27,026 nt of DNA from contig JBOFGV010000103.1 in the NCBI GenBank assembly GCA_051649305.1, positions 1 through 27,026 on the forward strand, written 5' to 3'. The notes beneath the pieces were generated by a model. The model was not told where the DNA came from. It was given only the letters and a program-made list of their open reading frames with translations, and ran no database searches. The DNA comes from JADCCX01 sp051649305 (GTDB lineage Bacteria; Pseudomonadota; Alphaproteobacteria; Rhizobiales; Beijerinckiaceae). Position numbers and translations under genes: made by a program. This document shows positions 1 to 6,167 of the stretch, one piece after another. Each line of letters starts with the position of its first letter. The first letter of the stretch is position 1.

Positions 1-49
1 ACCATTATCATGCATAAGGCATGTGACGAGAGGGCAAAGGCGGACCTTT

Positions 50-736
50 ATGAGCAATGTAAGACGAATTCTGCTGGTTGATGACGACAACGATTTGCGC
101 ACGCTTCTGGCAGAACAACTGGCGTTGCATGAAGAGTTCGGCATTCTGCAGGCTGCAACGGCTTCCGAAGGCATCCAGAGTGTTCGTGGAGACCATGTCG
201 ATCTCGTGCTGATGGATGTGGGCCTGCCCGATATGGATGGGCGTGAAGCGGTGCGTGTGATGCGCAAGAACGGCTTCAAGAGCCCAATCATCATGCTGAC
301 AGCAAACGATACCGAGGCTGATACGGTGCTTGGTCTGGAAGCCGGTGCCAATGATTATGTCGCCAAGCCCTTTCGCTTTGCCGTGCTTCTGGCACGCGTG
401 CGGGCCCATCTGCGTCAGTTTGAAGCCAGCGAGGATGCGCAGTTCAATCTCGGCCCTTATGTTTTCCGTCCCGGTGCGAAAATGCTCATCACCGACAAGG
501 GAAGCAAAATCCGCCTGACCGAAAAAGAGACATCCATCCTGCGCTATCTCTACAGGGCCGGACAGCGTGTCGTGCCAAGAGATGTGCTGTTGCAGGAGGT
601 CTGGGGCTACAACGCTGCCGTGACAACCCACACGCTTGAAACCCATGTGTACCGCCTGCGTCAGAAAATCGAGAAAGATCCCGGGCAGGCGCGCATTCTG
701 GTCACTGATGCTGGCGGTTATAAACTGGTTCCCTGA
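50..736 (+). CDS. OmpR/PhoB-family response regulator
   Basis: This is a two-component response regulator of 228 residues that acts in the cytoplasm as a DNA-binding transcription factor. The N-terminal receiver domain (about 5-118) has the acidic pair D11/D12, the phospho-acceptor D56 in LMDVGLPDMDG, T84 and the invariant lysine K106 in AKPF. The C-terminal half (about 130-228) is a winged-helix DNA-binding domain with the typical VWGY and HVYRLRQKIE segments. I chose ATG 50 because it has AAAGG nine bases upstream and the protein then begins MSNVRRILLVDDD. An in-frame GTG at 23 would only add nine residues. No histidine kinase is visible beside it, so the partner is elsewhere or upstream of the window. 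It is followed 27 bases later by a cyclic-nucleotide-binding protein on the same strand and probably shares its transcript. The signal it answers to cannot be read from sequence. Confidence 0.93.
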   Translation: MSNVRRILLVDDDNDLRTLLAEQLALHEEFGILQAATASEGIQSVRGDHVDLVLMDVGLPDMDGREAVRVMRKNGFKSPIIMLTANDTEADTVLGLEAGANDYVAKPFRFAVLLARVRAHLRQFEASEDAQFNLGPYVFRPGAKMLITDKGSKIRLTEKETSILRYLYRAGQRVVPRDVLLQEVWGYNAAVTTHTLETHVYRLRQKIEKDPGQARILVTDAGGYKLVP

Positions 737-763
737 TCTCAATGATGGGATAAGGTAGTCTGT

Positions 764-1213
764 ATGTCCCTCGATAACGATATCATCCAGCTGACCGCCA
801 ATCCTGTGCTTGCCCACTTCGAAGTGGAGGCATTGCGGTTGCTCGCTTTCAACTCTGACACGCGCATTTTGCGGCAGGGTGATGTGCTGTTCCGCGAAGG
901 GGATGTTTCGGACGGCGGCTATTTCATTGTTTCCGGTTCCTTGCATCTGATTGGCGAGGGAACGGAAGAAACACATGTCGCAGGTGCGCTGGTTGGCGAA
1001 ACCGCCTTGTTTGTTGAAACCATTCGCCCCGCCACCGCCACTGCGCTTGAGGTGACGACCATCCGCCGGATTCCGCGCCATCTCATTCGCCGGATACTGG
1101 CGGAATATCCTGATACAGGCCGTGCGATGCGCAGCAGTTTTCAGGGGCGCATTGCGGAACTGGATGGCAAACTGCGCCGGATAGATCAGATGTTGCCGGA
1201 GGATCAGGAATAG
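764..1213 (+). CDS. Crp-type cyclic-nucleotide-binding domain protein without HTH
   Basis: This 149-residue protein is essentially a single cyclic-nucleotide-binding (Crp effector) fold. The beta-roll runs from about residue 25 to 120 and contains the glycine turn REGDVSDGGYFIVSGS. A phosphate-binding-cassette-like stretch, VGETALFVETIRPATATA, follows. A short helical tail ends the protein where Crp/Fnr proteins would carry a helix-turn-helix, so it is unlikely to bind DNA alone. The natural inference is a ligand-sensing or protein-protein module working with the response regulator encoded just upstream. The start at ATG 764 has a modest AAGG about eight bases upstream. The ligand is not known, and the canonical Crp cAMP contacts were not checked residue by residue. 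Confidence 0.85.
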   Translation: MSLDNDIIQLTANPVLAHFEVEALRLLAFNSDTRILRQGDVLFREGDVSDGGYFIVSGSLHLIGEGTEETHVAGALVGETALFVETIRPATATALEVTTIRRIPRHLIRRILAEYPDTGRAMRSSFQGRIAELDGKLRRIDQMLPEDQE

Positions 1214-1307
1214 CTCTTTCGGGTTTTGGCCACCTGCTGCCGGTAGTGATTTGCTAATGTTTGGGCTAATGCACTTGCTGTCTCCGCGACCGCGTGACTT
1301 CATTTGA

Positions 1308-2204
1308 TCAAAACAGTGCGGGAGCGAACTCAGGCTCAGACCACTCGATCGGTAACGCACCCTCTCGGTACCATCCCTGTTCGAGATGGAAGGCCCATTG
1401 CCTTGCCGCGCCGGAGAGCTGCGATGTAGTCGCCCAGTTGATCTCGGCCCGCCCCTGAAGCTGAACGATGCCCCCTGTTGGAAAATTGATAAACAGCAAG
1501 GAGCATCGCGGCTCACCGATCAGATTTCCAAGGGTGTTGAAATAGCTGTTTCCCTTGAAGTCAGGAATGAAGAGAGTGTCACCGTCGACATGCACAAAGC
1601 CTGGATAGCCGCCGCGATGCGAGATGTCTAAGCCTCCGCGCTCGGCAATTCCGGGACCCGATGCTGTGGCAACAAACAGCGTATCGGCCTCCTTGATGAT
1701 TTTCTCAACGGCTGAATCGAGGGAGCGAAAGTGGTTGACGCTGCCGGCAACCCGTCTCGTCGGTTTATCCTCGCGCACCTGAATGTACTGCGCGCAATTG
1801 CCGAAGCTCTGCTGGACAGCAACCTCAAGGCCGCCGGCATTGACCTGGGCGATCACGCCATTGGCGCGGTTGCGCCGCCGGGTGCGCAGATCAAGGCCGA
1901 GGATGCCGATAGGTGCATTTGTGACAAGGCAGGCTGAAGCTGGATCATCCAGTGGCGGGATTGCTCCGATTAAAAGCGATGTGTCAGTTGGCGACTGGAT
2001 AAAGCAGGCGTCGCCCCACAGAACAGCTGCGATCGGCCATCCGTCCGCATCGACGCAGCCGATAAATGCATAGCGCAACAGAGGGAAGAATTGGCGCAGT
2101 TGATCGGTCAAAACAGTACGGATACCGGTGCCTTTGGCGGAGAGCCCAGCAAGCGCCTGCGCCTGCAGCTCATCCTTGTGGAACGGCGACGGTTCGGACG
2201 TCAA
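1308..2204 (-). CDS. FMN-binding split-barrel protein (pyridoxamine 5'-phosphate oxidase family)
   Basis: This is a 298-residue flavoprotein-like gene of the PNPOx/split-barrel superfamily. Near the N-terminus it has the SPFH...ELQAQ motif typical of the roughly 300-residue subgroup. A first barrel segment (LLRYAFIGCVDADGWP) follows, and in the C-terminal half there is a second core with ADTLFVATASG, DISHRGGYPGFV and IPDFKGNSYFNTLGNL. These are hallmarks of an FMN pocket, but the substrate cannot be inferred. The best start is TTG at 2204, whose last two bases overlap the TGA stop of the upstream GST gene (TTGA). An open frame continues back to 2579, but that part is a shadow of GST. The coupling suggests one transcript and joint function in a redox or detoxification cassette controlled by the divergent LysR gene. 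Confidence 0.85.
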   Translation of the reverse strand: MTSEPSPFHKDELQAQALAGLSAKGTGIRTVLTDQLRQFFPLLRYAFIGCVDADGWPIAAVLWGDACFIQSPTDTSLLIGAIPPLDDPASACLVTNAPIGILGLDLRTRRRNRANGVIAQVNAGGLEVAVQQSFGNCAQYIQVREDKPTRRVAGSVNHFRSLDSAVEKIIKEADTLFVATASGPGIAERGGLDISHRGGYPGFVHVDGDTLFIPDFKGNSYFNTLGNLIGEPRCSLLFINFPTGGIVQLQGRAEINWATTSQLSGAARQWAFHLEQGWYREGALPIEWSEPEFAPALF

Positions 2205-2830
2205 CTGGTCAGCCCTGTCGGCAATGGGGATTGTGGCATAGGCTTGAAATTCGGCAGCGCCTCCACCCTGGCGATCCACGCACGGATGGCAGGATATCGC
2301 TCCAGCGAGATGCCACCTTCTGGCGCATGAGCGGTGTAGGAATAGCAGGCGAGGTCGGCGAGCGTGGCATGCTCGGCCGCCAAGAACGACCTTCCCGACA
2401 GGTGCTGATCCATGAATGAGAATAGCCTTTGTGCGATGACGAGAGCACGGACGGCGTCGCCCTGCATACCCCATTGAGCGACCATGCGCGCAGTCGCCGG
2501 CCCGTAGAAAATCTCCCCGGCGGCGATTGACAGCCAACGCTGTATCTCCGCGGCGATCACGGGATCGCGTGACAGCCACTGACCTTTCGGATCATAGCGA
2601 TGGACCAGATAAGTCATAATGGCATTGCTGTCAGCTATAACGACGGGGCCATCCTCCAGTACAGGGATTTGACCGAGAGGGTTCAGCTTCTGGAATTCTG
2701 GCGTGCGCCTGACGTCAGCGGGCGATGCCGAAAACAGATATGGCAGACCCAGCATGCGAAGCAGCAGCTCGATCCGGTGCGCGTGGCCGGACAGCGCGGT
2801 GCCATGTAGAACGATCTTTGTTGCATCCAT
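2201..2830 (-). CDS. glutathione S-transferase family protein
   Basis: This 209-residue protein would conjugate or reduce small electrophiles with glutathione in the cytoplasm. The N-terminal thioredoxin-like domain (about 5-80) begins KIVLHGTALSGHAHRIELLL and contains the cis-proline segment NPLGQIPVLEDG followed by DSNAIMTYL, the glutathione-contacting region. The all-helical C-terminal domain (about 90-200) ends with TLADLACYSYTAHAPEGG and YPAIRAWIARVEALPNF, as usual in bacterial GSTs. The N-terminal serine or cysteine nucleophile cannot be assigned with certainty; S14 is a candidate. ATG 2830 has a strong GGAGG five bases upstream. That Shine-Dalgarno lies inside a perfect 19-base palindrome (2832-2850). 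The gene's stop overlaps the TTG start of the flavoprotein gene, and it diverges from the LysR gene. Confidence 0.92.
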   Translation of the reverse strand: MDATKIVLHGTALSGHAHRIELLLRMLGLPYLFSASPADVRRTPEFQKLNPLGQIPVLEDGPVVIADSNAIMTYLVHRYDPKGQWLSRDPVIAAEIQRWLSIAAGEIFYGPATARMVAQWGMQGDAVRALVIAQRLFSFMDQHLSGRSFLAAEHATLADLACYSYTAHAPEGGISLERYPAIRAWIARVEALPNFKPMPQSPLPTGLTS

Positions 2831-2831
2831 G

Positions 2832-2850
2832 TTTGCCTCCAGGAGGCAAA
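2832..2850. promoter_or_regulatory. perfect palindrome covering the GST ribosome-binding site
   Basis: TTTGCCTCC-A-GGAGGCAAA is a 9+1+9 perfect inverted repeat lying immediately upstream of the GST start codon on the minus strand. One arm supplies the GGAGG Shine-Dalgarno sequence. It could be a repressor or activator half-site or an RNA structure hiding the ribosome site (with a wider loop such as CCAGG). Which of these is not decided by the sequence. Confidence 0.5.
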
Positions 2851-2865
2851 ATATATGGCCTTATC

Positions 2866-2917
2866 ATTCATTCCAAAATATGAAATAAATTGAATTTAGA
2901 ATTTCTATTTCTGGAAT
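2866..2917. promoter_or_regulatory. AT-rich divergent promoter/operator region between GST and LysR genes
   Basis: This AT-rich stretch lies between the two divergent start codons. It contains nested partial dyads: ATTCCA (2870-2875) against TGGAAT (2912-2917), GAAATA (2882-2887) against TATTTC (2906-2911), and TTCA-N10-TGAA (2867-2884). LysR regulators normally bind such dyads between themselves and a divergent target, so this is the likely control site. No clear -35/-10 pair can be fixed. Confidence 0.4.
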
Positions 2918-2921
2918 AGTG

Positions 2922-3818
2922 ATGGACCGTCTCGACGAACTGCGCGTTCTGCTCGCCATCCTCGATAGCGGCAGTCTGGCTGGCGCTGCGCGGCGGCTCA
3001 GGCGCTCGCCGCCCTCCATTACACGCTCACTTGCGGCGCTAGAAGATAGGCTGGGCCGTCGCCTCGTTGAGAGGTCGACCCGTAAGTTGGCGGTGTCAGC
3101 CGAGGGCTTCGATGTGGCGGCGCGTGCAAGGCAGATCATCGCTGCCTATGACGGCCTGTCCTCGGATGCTGCAGCCGGAACGATGACGGGTCTGCTACGC
3201 ATCACTGCGCCCGTGCTGTTCGGCAGACGTCATGTTATGCCGCTACTCGCGGCATTCGGCCAGACTTACCCGCAGGTCCGGCTGGAGGTCATGCTACAGA
3301 ATCGGGTCGTCGATATGATCGAAGAGCAGTTCGATATCGCCATTCGCATCGGCGCACTGCCATCATCCGATCTTACCGTCAGAAAGGTCGGCTCGCTCGG
3401 GAGGGTCCTCGTGGCAGCGCCGAACTACATCGCATCAGCCGGCTTGCCGCGCTCTATCGATGATCTTGCAGGCATGAAGCTTGTCGTCGGCTTGCGAGCT
3501 GGCGCACTCGGTTCATGGACGTTCGGTCAAGGGCGAGTCCTGCTTCCGAGCCGAATGCAGAACCTGCTCGCGATCGATGATGTCGAGGCAGCGATCTGGT
3601 GCGTGAAATCAGGCCACGGGATCGGCCGCTTCCTGTCCTACCAGGTCGATCGCGAGCTTGCCGAGGGCGCATTGGTGAGGCTGCTTCCAGAAACGGAGCC
3701 TAAGCATTTGCCGGTCCATGTGCTGACGCTGCCGACTCGCAACCGCCCGATCCGTACGACCACACTAGCGCAGCAGCTCGTGGACAAACTGCGCGATGAA
3801 CCCCTCTTGCACCAATAA
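2922..3818 (+). CDS. LysR-family transcriptional regulator
   Basis: This is a LysR-type regulator of 298 residues, normal for the family. The N-terminal winged helix-turn-helix (about 1-60) reads DELRVLLAILDSGSLAGAARRL, then SPPSITRSLAALEDRLGRRL and VERSTRKLAVSAEG, the classic LTTR signature. A substrate-binding-type effector domain (about 90-290) follows. I prefer ATG 2922 over the overlapping GTG at 2919 because the canonical N-terminus MDRLDELR starts there; the ribosome site is weak (GGA at 2913). It is transcribed away from the GST/flavoprotein pair across a 91-base AT-rich gap with dyads, the usual arrangement for an LTTR controlling its divergent neighbour. The inducer is unknown. Confidence 0.93.
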   Translation: MDRLDELRVLLAILDSGSLAGAARRLRRSPPSITRSLAALEDRLGRRLVERSTRKLAVSAEGFDVAARARQIIAAYDGLSSDAAAGTMTGLLRITAPVLFGRRHVMPLLAAFGQTYPQVRLEVMLQNRVVDMIEEQFDIAIRIGALPSSDLTVRKVGSLGRVLVAAPNYIASAGLPRSIDDLAGMKLVVGLRAGALGSWTFGQGRVLLPSRMQNLLAIDDVEAAIWCVKSGHGIGRFLSYQVDRELAEGALVRLLPETEPKHLPVHVLTLPTRNRPIRTTTLAQQLVDKLRDEPLLHQ

Positions 3819-3942
3819 AGCGAGAATTCGACATGGATGCCTGATATCTAAGGCCAATCCGCTCAGCCAAGAAGCTTATAATGTCCGGTTTTCATGAAAA
3901 TGTGCGGTGAGCCCCGATCTCTGCCGAATCGCTGCTCCTGGC

Positions 3943-4758
3943 TTAAAGTCGGAACGACACTGTCACGGGCACATGGTCAGACGGCTTGTCCCATCCGCGG
4001 GTTTCCTTGGTGATGCTGGTGTCAACAACCGCCGCTTTGAGGTCTTCTGTCGCCCAGACATGATCAAGTCGGCGTCCCTTGTTGGCGGTTTCCCAGTCTG
4101 CAGAGCGATAGCTCCACCATGAGTACACTTGCTCAGGCTCGGGCTTGATCAGGCGAACAGCATCGATCCATTGGCCAGACACGCGCAAATCCTCCAGCGC
4201 CTCGGTTTCAACCGGCGTATGGCTGACGATCTTCAAAAGCGCCTTGTGGTTCCAGACATCGGTTTCATAGGGGGCAATGTTCAGATCGCCGACAAGAACG
4301 CTCTTGCGACGTGTCCCCACTGATCCGGTTGACCATGCACGCATGTCACGCAGAAAATCGAGTTTATGGCCGAATTTCTCGTTGAGTTCCCGGTCCGGGA
4401 TATCGCCACCTGCTGGCACATAGAAATTATGCACAGTCAGACCGGCATAGGCACCCGCCTCTTCGCCCAGCATGGCCGCGATATGGCGGGCATCTTCCTT
4501 GCCGCCGAAGGAGCGCTTCTCAGGATCAAGAAGCGGGAATCGCGAGAAAATGGCAACGCCGTTGTAGCCTTTTTGTCCGACAAACACCCAGTAGCGAAAG
4601 CCCATGGCCTTGATGCCAGACAAGGGAAACTGGTCATCCGGGCATTTGGTTTCCTGTAGGCACAGAACATCCGGCGCGTGTTCGGCAACAAATCGGGCGA
4701 CAAGATCGATTCGCAACCGAACCGAATTGATGTTCCATGTGGCAATGCGAAGTGTCAT
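3943..4758 (-). CDS. xthA: exodeoxyribonuclease III (AP endonuclease)
   Basis: This is a 271-residue member of the ExoIII/APE1 endonuclease-exonuclease-phosphatase family, which cuts DNA at abasic sites during base-excision repair and degrades DNA 3'->5'. The catalytic motifs are in order: ATWNINS (about 6-12, metal ligand Asn9), LQETKC with Glu36, YNGVAIFSR (65-73), GDLNIAP with Asp158 and Asn160, RLDHVW, and the C-terminal SDHVPV with His262. I set the start at ATG 4758, giving MTLRIATWN, the usual N-terminus. The open frame continues to 5004, but the extra 82 residues have no ExoIII similarity and would run through the sRNA-like terminator hairpin at 4882-4908. Family length (about 260-270) agrees with the shorter form. 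Confidence 0.96.
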   Translation of the reverse strand: MTLRIATWNINSVRLRIDLVARFVAEHAPDVLCLQETKCPDDQFPLSGIKAMGFRYWVFVGQKGYNGVAIFSRFPLLDPEKRSFGGKEDARHIAAMLGEEAGAYAGLTVHNFYVPAGGDIPDRELNEKFGHKLDFLRDMRAWSTGSVGTRRKSVLVGDLNIAPYETDVWNHKALLKIVSHTPVETEALEDLRVSGQWIDAVRLIKPEPEQVYSWWSYRSADWETANKGRRLDHVWATEDLKAAVVDTSITKETRGWDKPSDHVPVTVSFRL

Positions 4759-4870
4759 GCGTGGCCCGTTCAAAGACAGTGCAAAGAGAATAGCTTTGCT
4801 TTCTCTACCGGGCGCGAAGGTGCTGTTCCAGAGATTTATCTGCAAAGGAAAATTTGTAGAAAATACCCGC

Positions 4871-4908
4871 AGACAAAACAAACGCCCGACTCGGGGGGAG
4901 TCGAGCGT
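4871..4908 (-). terminator. rho-independent terminator (end of candidate sRNA / secB transcript)
   Basis: An 11-bp stem (4882-4892 with 4898-4908) with a five-base loop is followed on the minus strand by TTGTTTTGTCT. The mismatch seen on the plus strand becomes a G-U pair on the minus strand, so the structure is better as a minus-strand terminator. It separates secB and the sRNA from xthA. Confidence 0.7.
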
Positions 4909-4998
4909 CCGTGTCAAAGACAACCACCAAGGAGCCTTGGCGTGTAGCTGCTCGCAGAAACTGAAAACGGGGGGTTTCAATAACTGAAGGCGACTACG
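4871..4998 (-). ncRNA. candidate small RNA with two C-rich loops (secB-xthA intergenic)
   Basis: On the minus strand the 312-base gap between secB and xthA carries all the parts of a stand-alone bacterial sRNA. From 5' to 3' there are three hairpins. SL1 (4979-4962) has stem TGAAAC/GTTTTCA with one bulge and a CCCCC loop. SL2 (4942-4925) has a 7-bp stem CGCCAAG/CTTGGTG with one G-U pair and loop GCTC. SL3 (4908-4882) has an 11-bp stem ACGCTCGACTC/GAGTCGGGCGT with one G-U pair and another CCCCC loop, followed by TTGTTTTGTCT. SL3 plus the U-rich tail looks like a rho-independent terminator. A promoter-like CTTGAT-N17-TACGTA lies just upstream. Identical C5 loops are suited to pair with G-rich ribosome-binding sites, as in anti-Shine-Dalgarno-type alphaproteobacterial sRNAs. 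I cannot assign it to a known family. Transcript ends are inferred. Confidence 0.6.
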
Positions 4999-5004
4999 TA
5001 ACAA

Positions 5005-5033
5005 TACGTATGCTAGATTAACAAAAGATCAAG
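5005..5033 (-). promoter_or_regulatory. putative housekeeping-sigma promoter for the candidate sRNA
   Basis: On the minus strand, CTTGAT (5033-5028) and TACGTA (5010-5005) are separated by exactly 17 bases, close to the alphaproteobacterial sigma-70 pattern CTTGAC-N17-CTATAT. Transcription would begin near 4998, just before SL1. TACGTA occurs twice (4995-5000 and 5005-5010). Confidence 0.5.
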
Positions 5034-5070
5034 ACGGAAAAACTCTCCTGTCTGCACCTTGCAATCAATC

Positions 5071-5547
5071 TCAGCTCGTCGCAGCCTGCTGCTCCTGCAT
5101 GCGCTGGTTATAAAGCGCGCCGAAGTCGATCGGATCGATGTAAAGCGGCGGGAAACCACCGTTGCGCACCGCATCAGCAATGATCTGGCGGGCGAAGGGG
5201 AAGATCAGCCGTGGGCATTCAATCATCACAACCGGGCCCATTTGCTCGGCAGGAATGTTCTGGGCACGGAAAATGCCGCAATAGGTGAGGTCAAACTTGA
5301 AAAGCGTATCGGCACCTTCGCCGGCACCGCCCTCAAGCTTCAGTTCAACTTCGAAATCGTCCTGCGACAACTGTCTGGCGTTGACGTTGACCTGAATATT
5401 GATGCCGGGCTGGGCTTCCTGTGGACCGAGAGACTTCGGAGCATGGGGATTTTCGAAGGAGAAATCCTTGGTGTATTGCCCCAGTGCGTTCAGTGAGGGG
5501 GCTTCATTGGCAGCAGTGCCATTGGCGCCATTTTTTCCAGCCGACAT
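5071..5547 (-). CDS. secB: protein-export chaperone SecB
   Basis: SecB is the cytoplasmic tetrameric chaperone that holds secretory preproteins unfolded and hands them to SecA. The 158-residue product has a short polar N-terminal tail (1-17). The conserved QYTKDFSFENPHAP segment (about 24-37) follows, then the beta-sheet core with INIQVNVNAR, FEVELKLEG and FKFDLTYCGIF, and CPRLIFPFARQIIADAVRNGGFPP with LYIDPIDF near the end. The start ATG 5547 has AAGGA eight bases upstream. In many Hyphomicrobiales secB sits near fxsA and tim44; here the cyanate operon lies between. It may be read through from cynS, but a 13-bp hairpin at 5594-5630 probably limits this, and a weak GATAAT lies at 5571-5576. 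Confidence 0.97.
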   Translation of the reverse strand: MSAGKNGANGTAANEAPSLNALGQYTKDFSFENPHAPKSLGPQEAQPGINIQVNVNARQLSQDDFEVELKLEGGAGEGADTLFKFDLTYCGIFRAQNIPAEQMGPVVMIECPRLIFPFARQIIADAVRNGGFPPLYIDPIDFGALYNQRMQEQQAATS

Positions 5548-5593
5548 GTTCAGGTCCTTGTGAGTGTCAGATTATCCCGTGTCGGCTATCACG

Positions 5594-5630
5594 AACAGGA
5601 TGACAGCGACAAGTGTTCTGTCATCCTGTT
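5594..5630 (-). terminator. 13-bp inverted repeat between cynS and secB
   Basis: AACAGGATGACAG (5594-5606) and CTGTCATCCTGTT (5618-5630) form a perfect 13-bp stem with an 11-base loop, 20 bases after the cynS stop. The position fits transcription termination or 3'-end protection for the cyn mRNA, but no U-run follows on either strand. It may be a processing or partial-readthrough structure rather than a strong terminator. Confidence 0.5.
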
Positions 5631-5649
5631 GGTCTTATCCTGCGATATT

Positions 5650-6132
5650 TCAGCTTTCCTTGAAGCCATAATCAGGAATGCCCTGTTCATTGCCGTAATA
5701 TTTGTAGGGTAGGAACTTGCCAGACATCGTGATCTTGACGCGGTCGCCCTTGGCGTTGGGCAGGCGCTCCATTTCAAAGTCGAAATCGATAGCGGACATG
5801 ATGCCGTCGCCGAACTCTTCCTCGATCATGGCTTTCCAGGCCGGTCCATTGACCATCACCATTTCATAGAAGCGGTAAATCAGGGGATCGGTCGGAGGCA
5901 TTGTCGTGCCGCGATAGGGCACCTCGTTCAACATTTTCTCCTCGTTGGAGGTCAGGCCGAAGAGGGCAGCTGCCTTGGCGGCAAGGGGCTTCACGAGTTT
6001 CATCTGACCGTGAAGAGCACCAATGACCAGAACGGGGGCCATGCCGCCGATCTCGTCAGTGATGTATTTCCAGGTCCAGCCCTTCTCGCGCTTGATGTCG
6101 AGAATCTTTTCAGTGAGGTCGGCACGCTTCAT
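5650..6132 (-). CDS. cynS: cyanate hydratase (cyanase)
   Basis: Cyanase converts cyanate plus bicarbonate to ammonia and CO2 (via carbamate), detoxifying cyanate and freeing nitrogen. The product is 160 residues, near the E. coli length of 156. It has an N-terminal helical HTH-like domain (1-75) and the conserved C-terminal catalytic domain with TDPLIYRFYEM and FGDGIMSAIDF. By alignment with the E. coli motif, the active-site Arg96, Glu99 and Ser122 correspond to Arg87, Glu90 and Ser113, all present. The start has GGAG eight bases upstream. It is last in a cynA-cynB-cynD-cynS operon, 35 bases after the ATPase gene. No carbonic anhydrase (cynT) is nearby, so bicarbonate must come from elsewhere. 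Confidence 0.97.
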   Translation of the reverse strand: MKRADLTEKILDIKREKGWTWKYITDEIGGMAPVLVIGALHGQMKLVKPLAAKAAALFGLTSNEEKMLNEVPYRGTTMPPTDPLIYRFYEMVMVNGPAWKAMIEEEFGDGIMSAIDFDFEMERLPNAKGDRVKITMSGKFLPYKYYGNEQGIPDYGFKES

Positions 6133-6167
6133 GGGTGTTCTCCGTCTTGTGGTGATGGGTGATTGTT

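Noticed and set aside
1253..1271. Direct repeat GCTAATG-N5-GCTAATG after the cNMP gene
   Set aside because: It is only seven bases long and lies between convergent genes, so chance is a sufficient explanation.
8..1516. Open frame of 502 codons on the minus strand
   Set aside because: It lies antisense to the response regulator and cNMP genes, has no recognisable domain, and is explained by their codon bias.
2205..2579. N-terminal extension of the flavoprotein frame
   Set aside because: It overlaps the GST gene in another frame and shows no split-barrel similarity; the TTG at 2204 gives the family N-terminus.
3889..3900. TTTTCATGAAAA palindrome between the LysR gene and xthA
   Set aside because: It is a short AT-rich self-complement with no U-tract or partner motif; terminator or operator function is not supported.
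4759..5004. N-terminal extension of xthA
   Set aside because: ExoIII proteins begin at the MTLRIATWN position; the upstream part runs through a terminator-like hairpin and the candidate sRNA.
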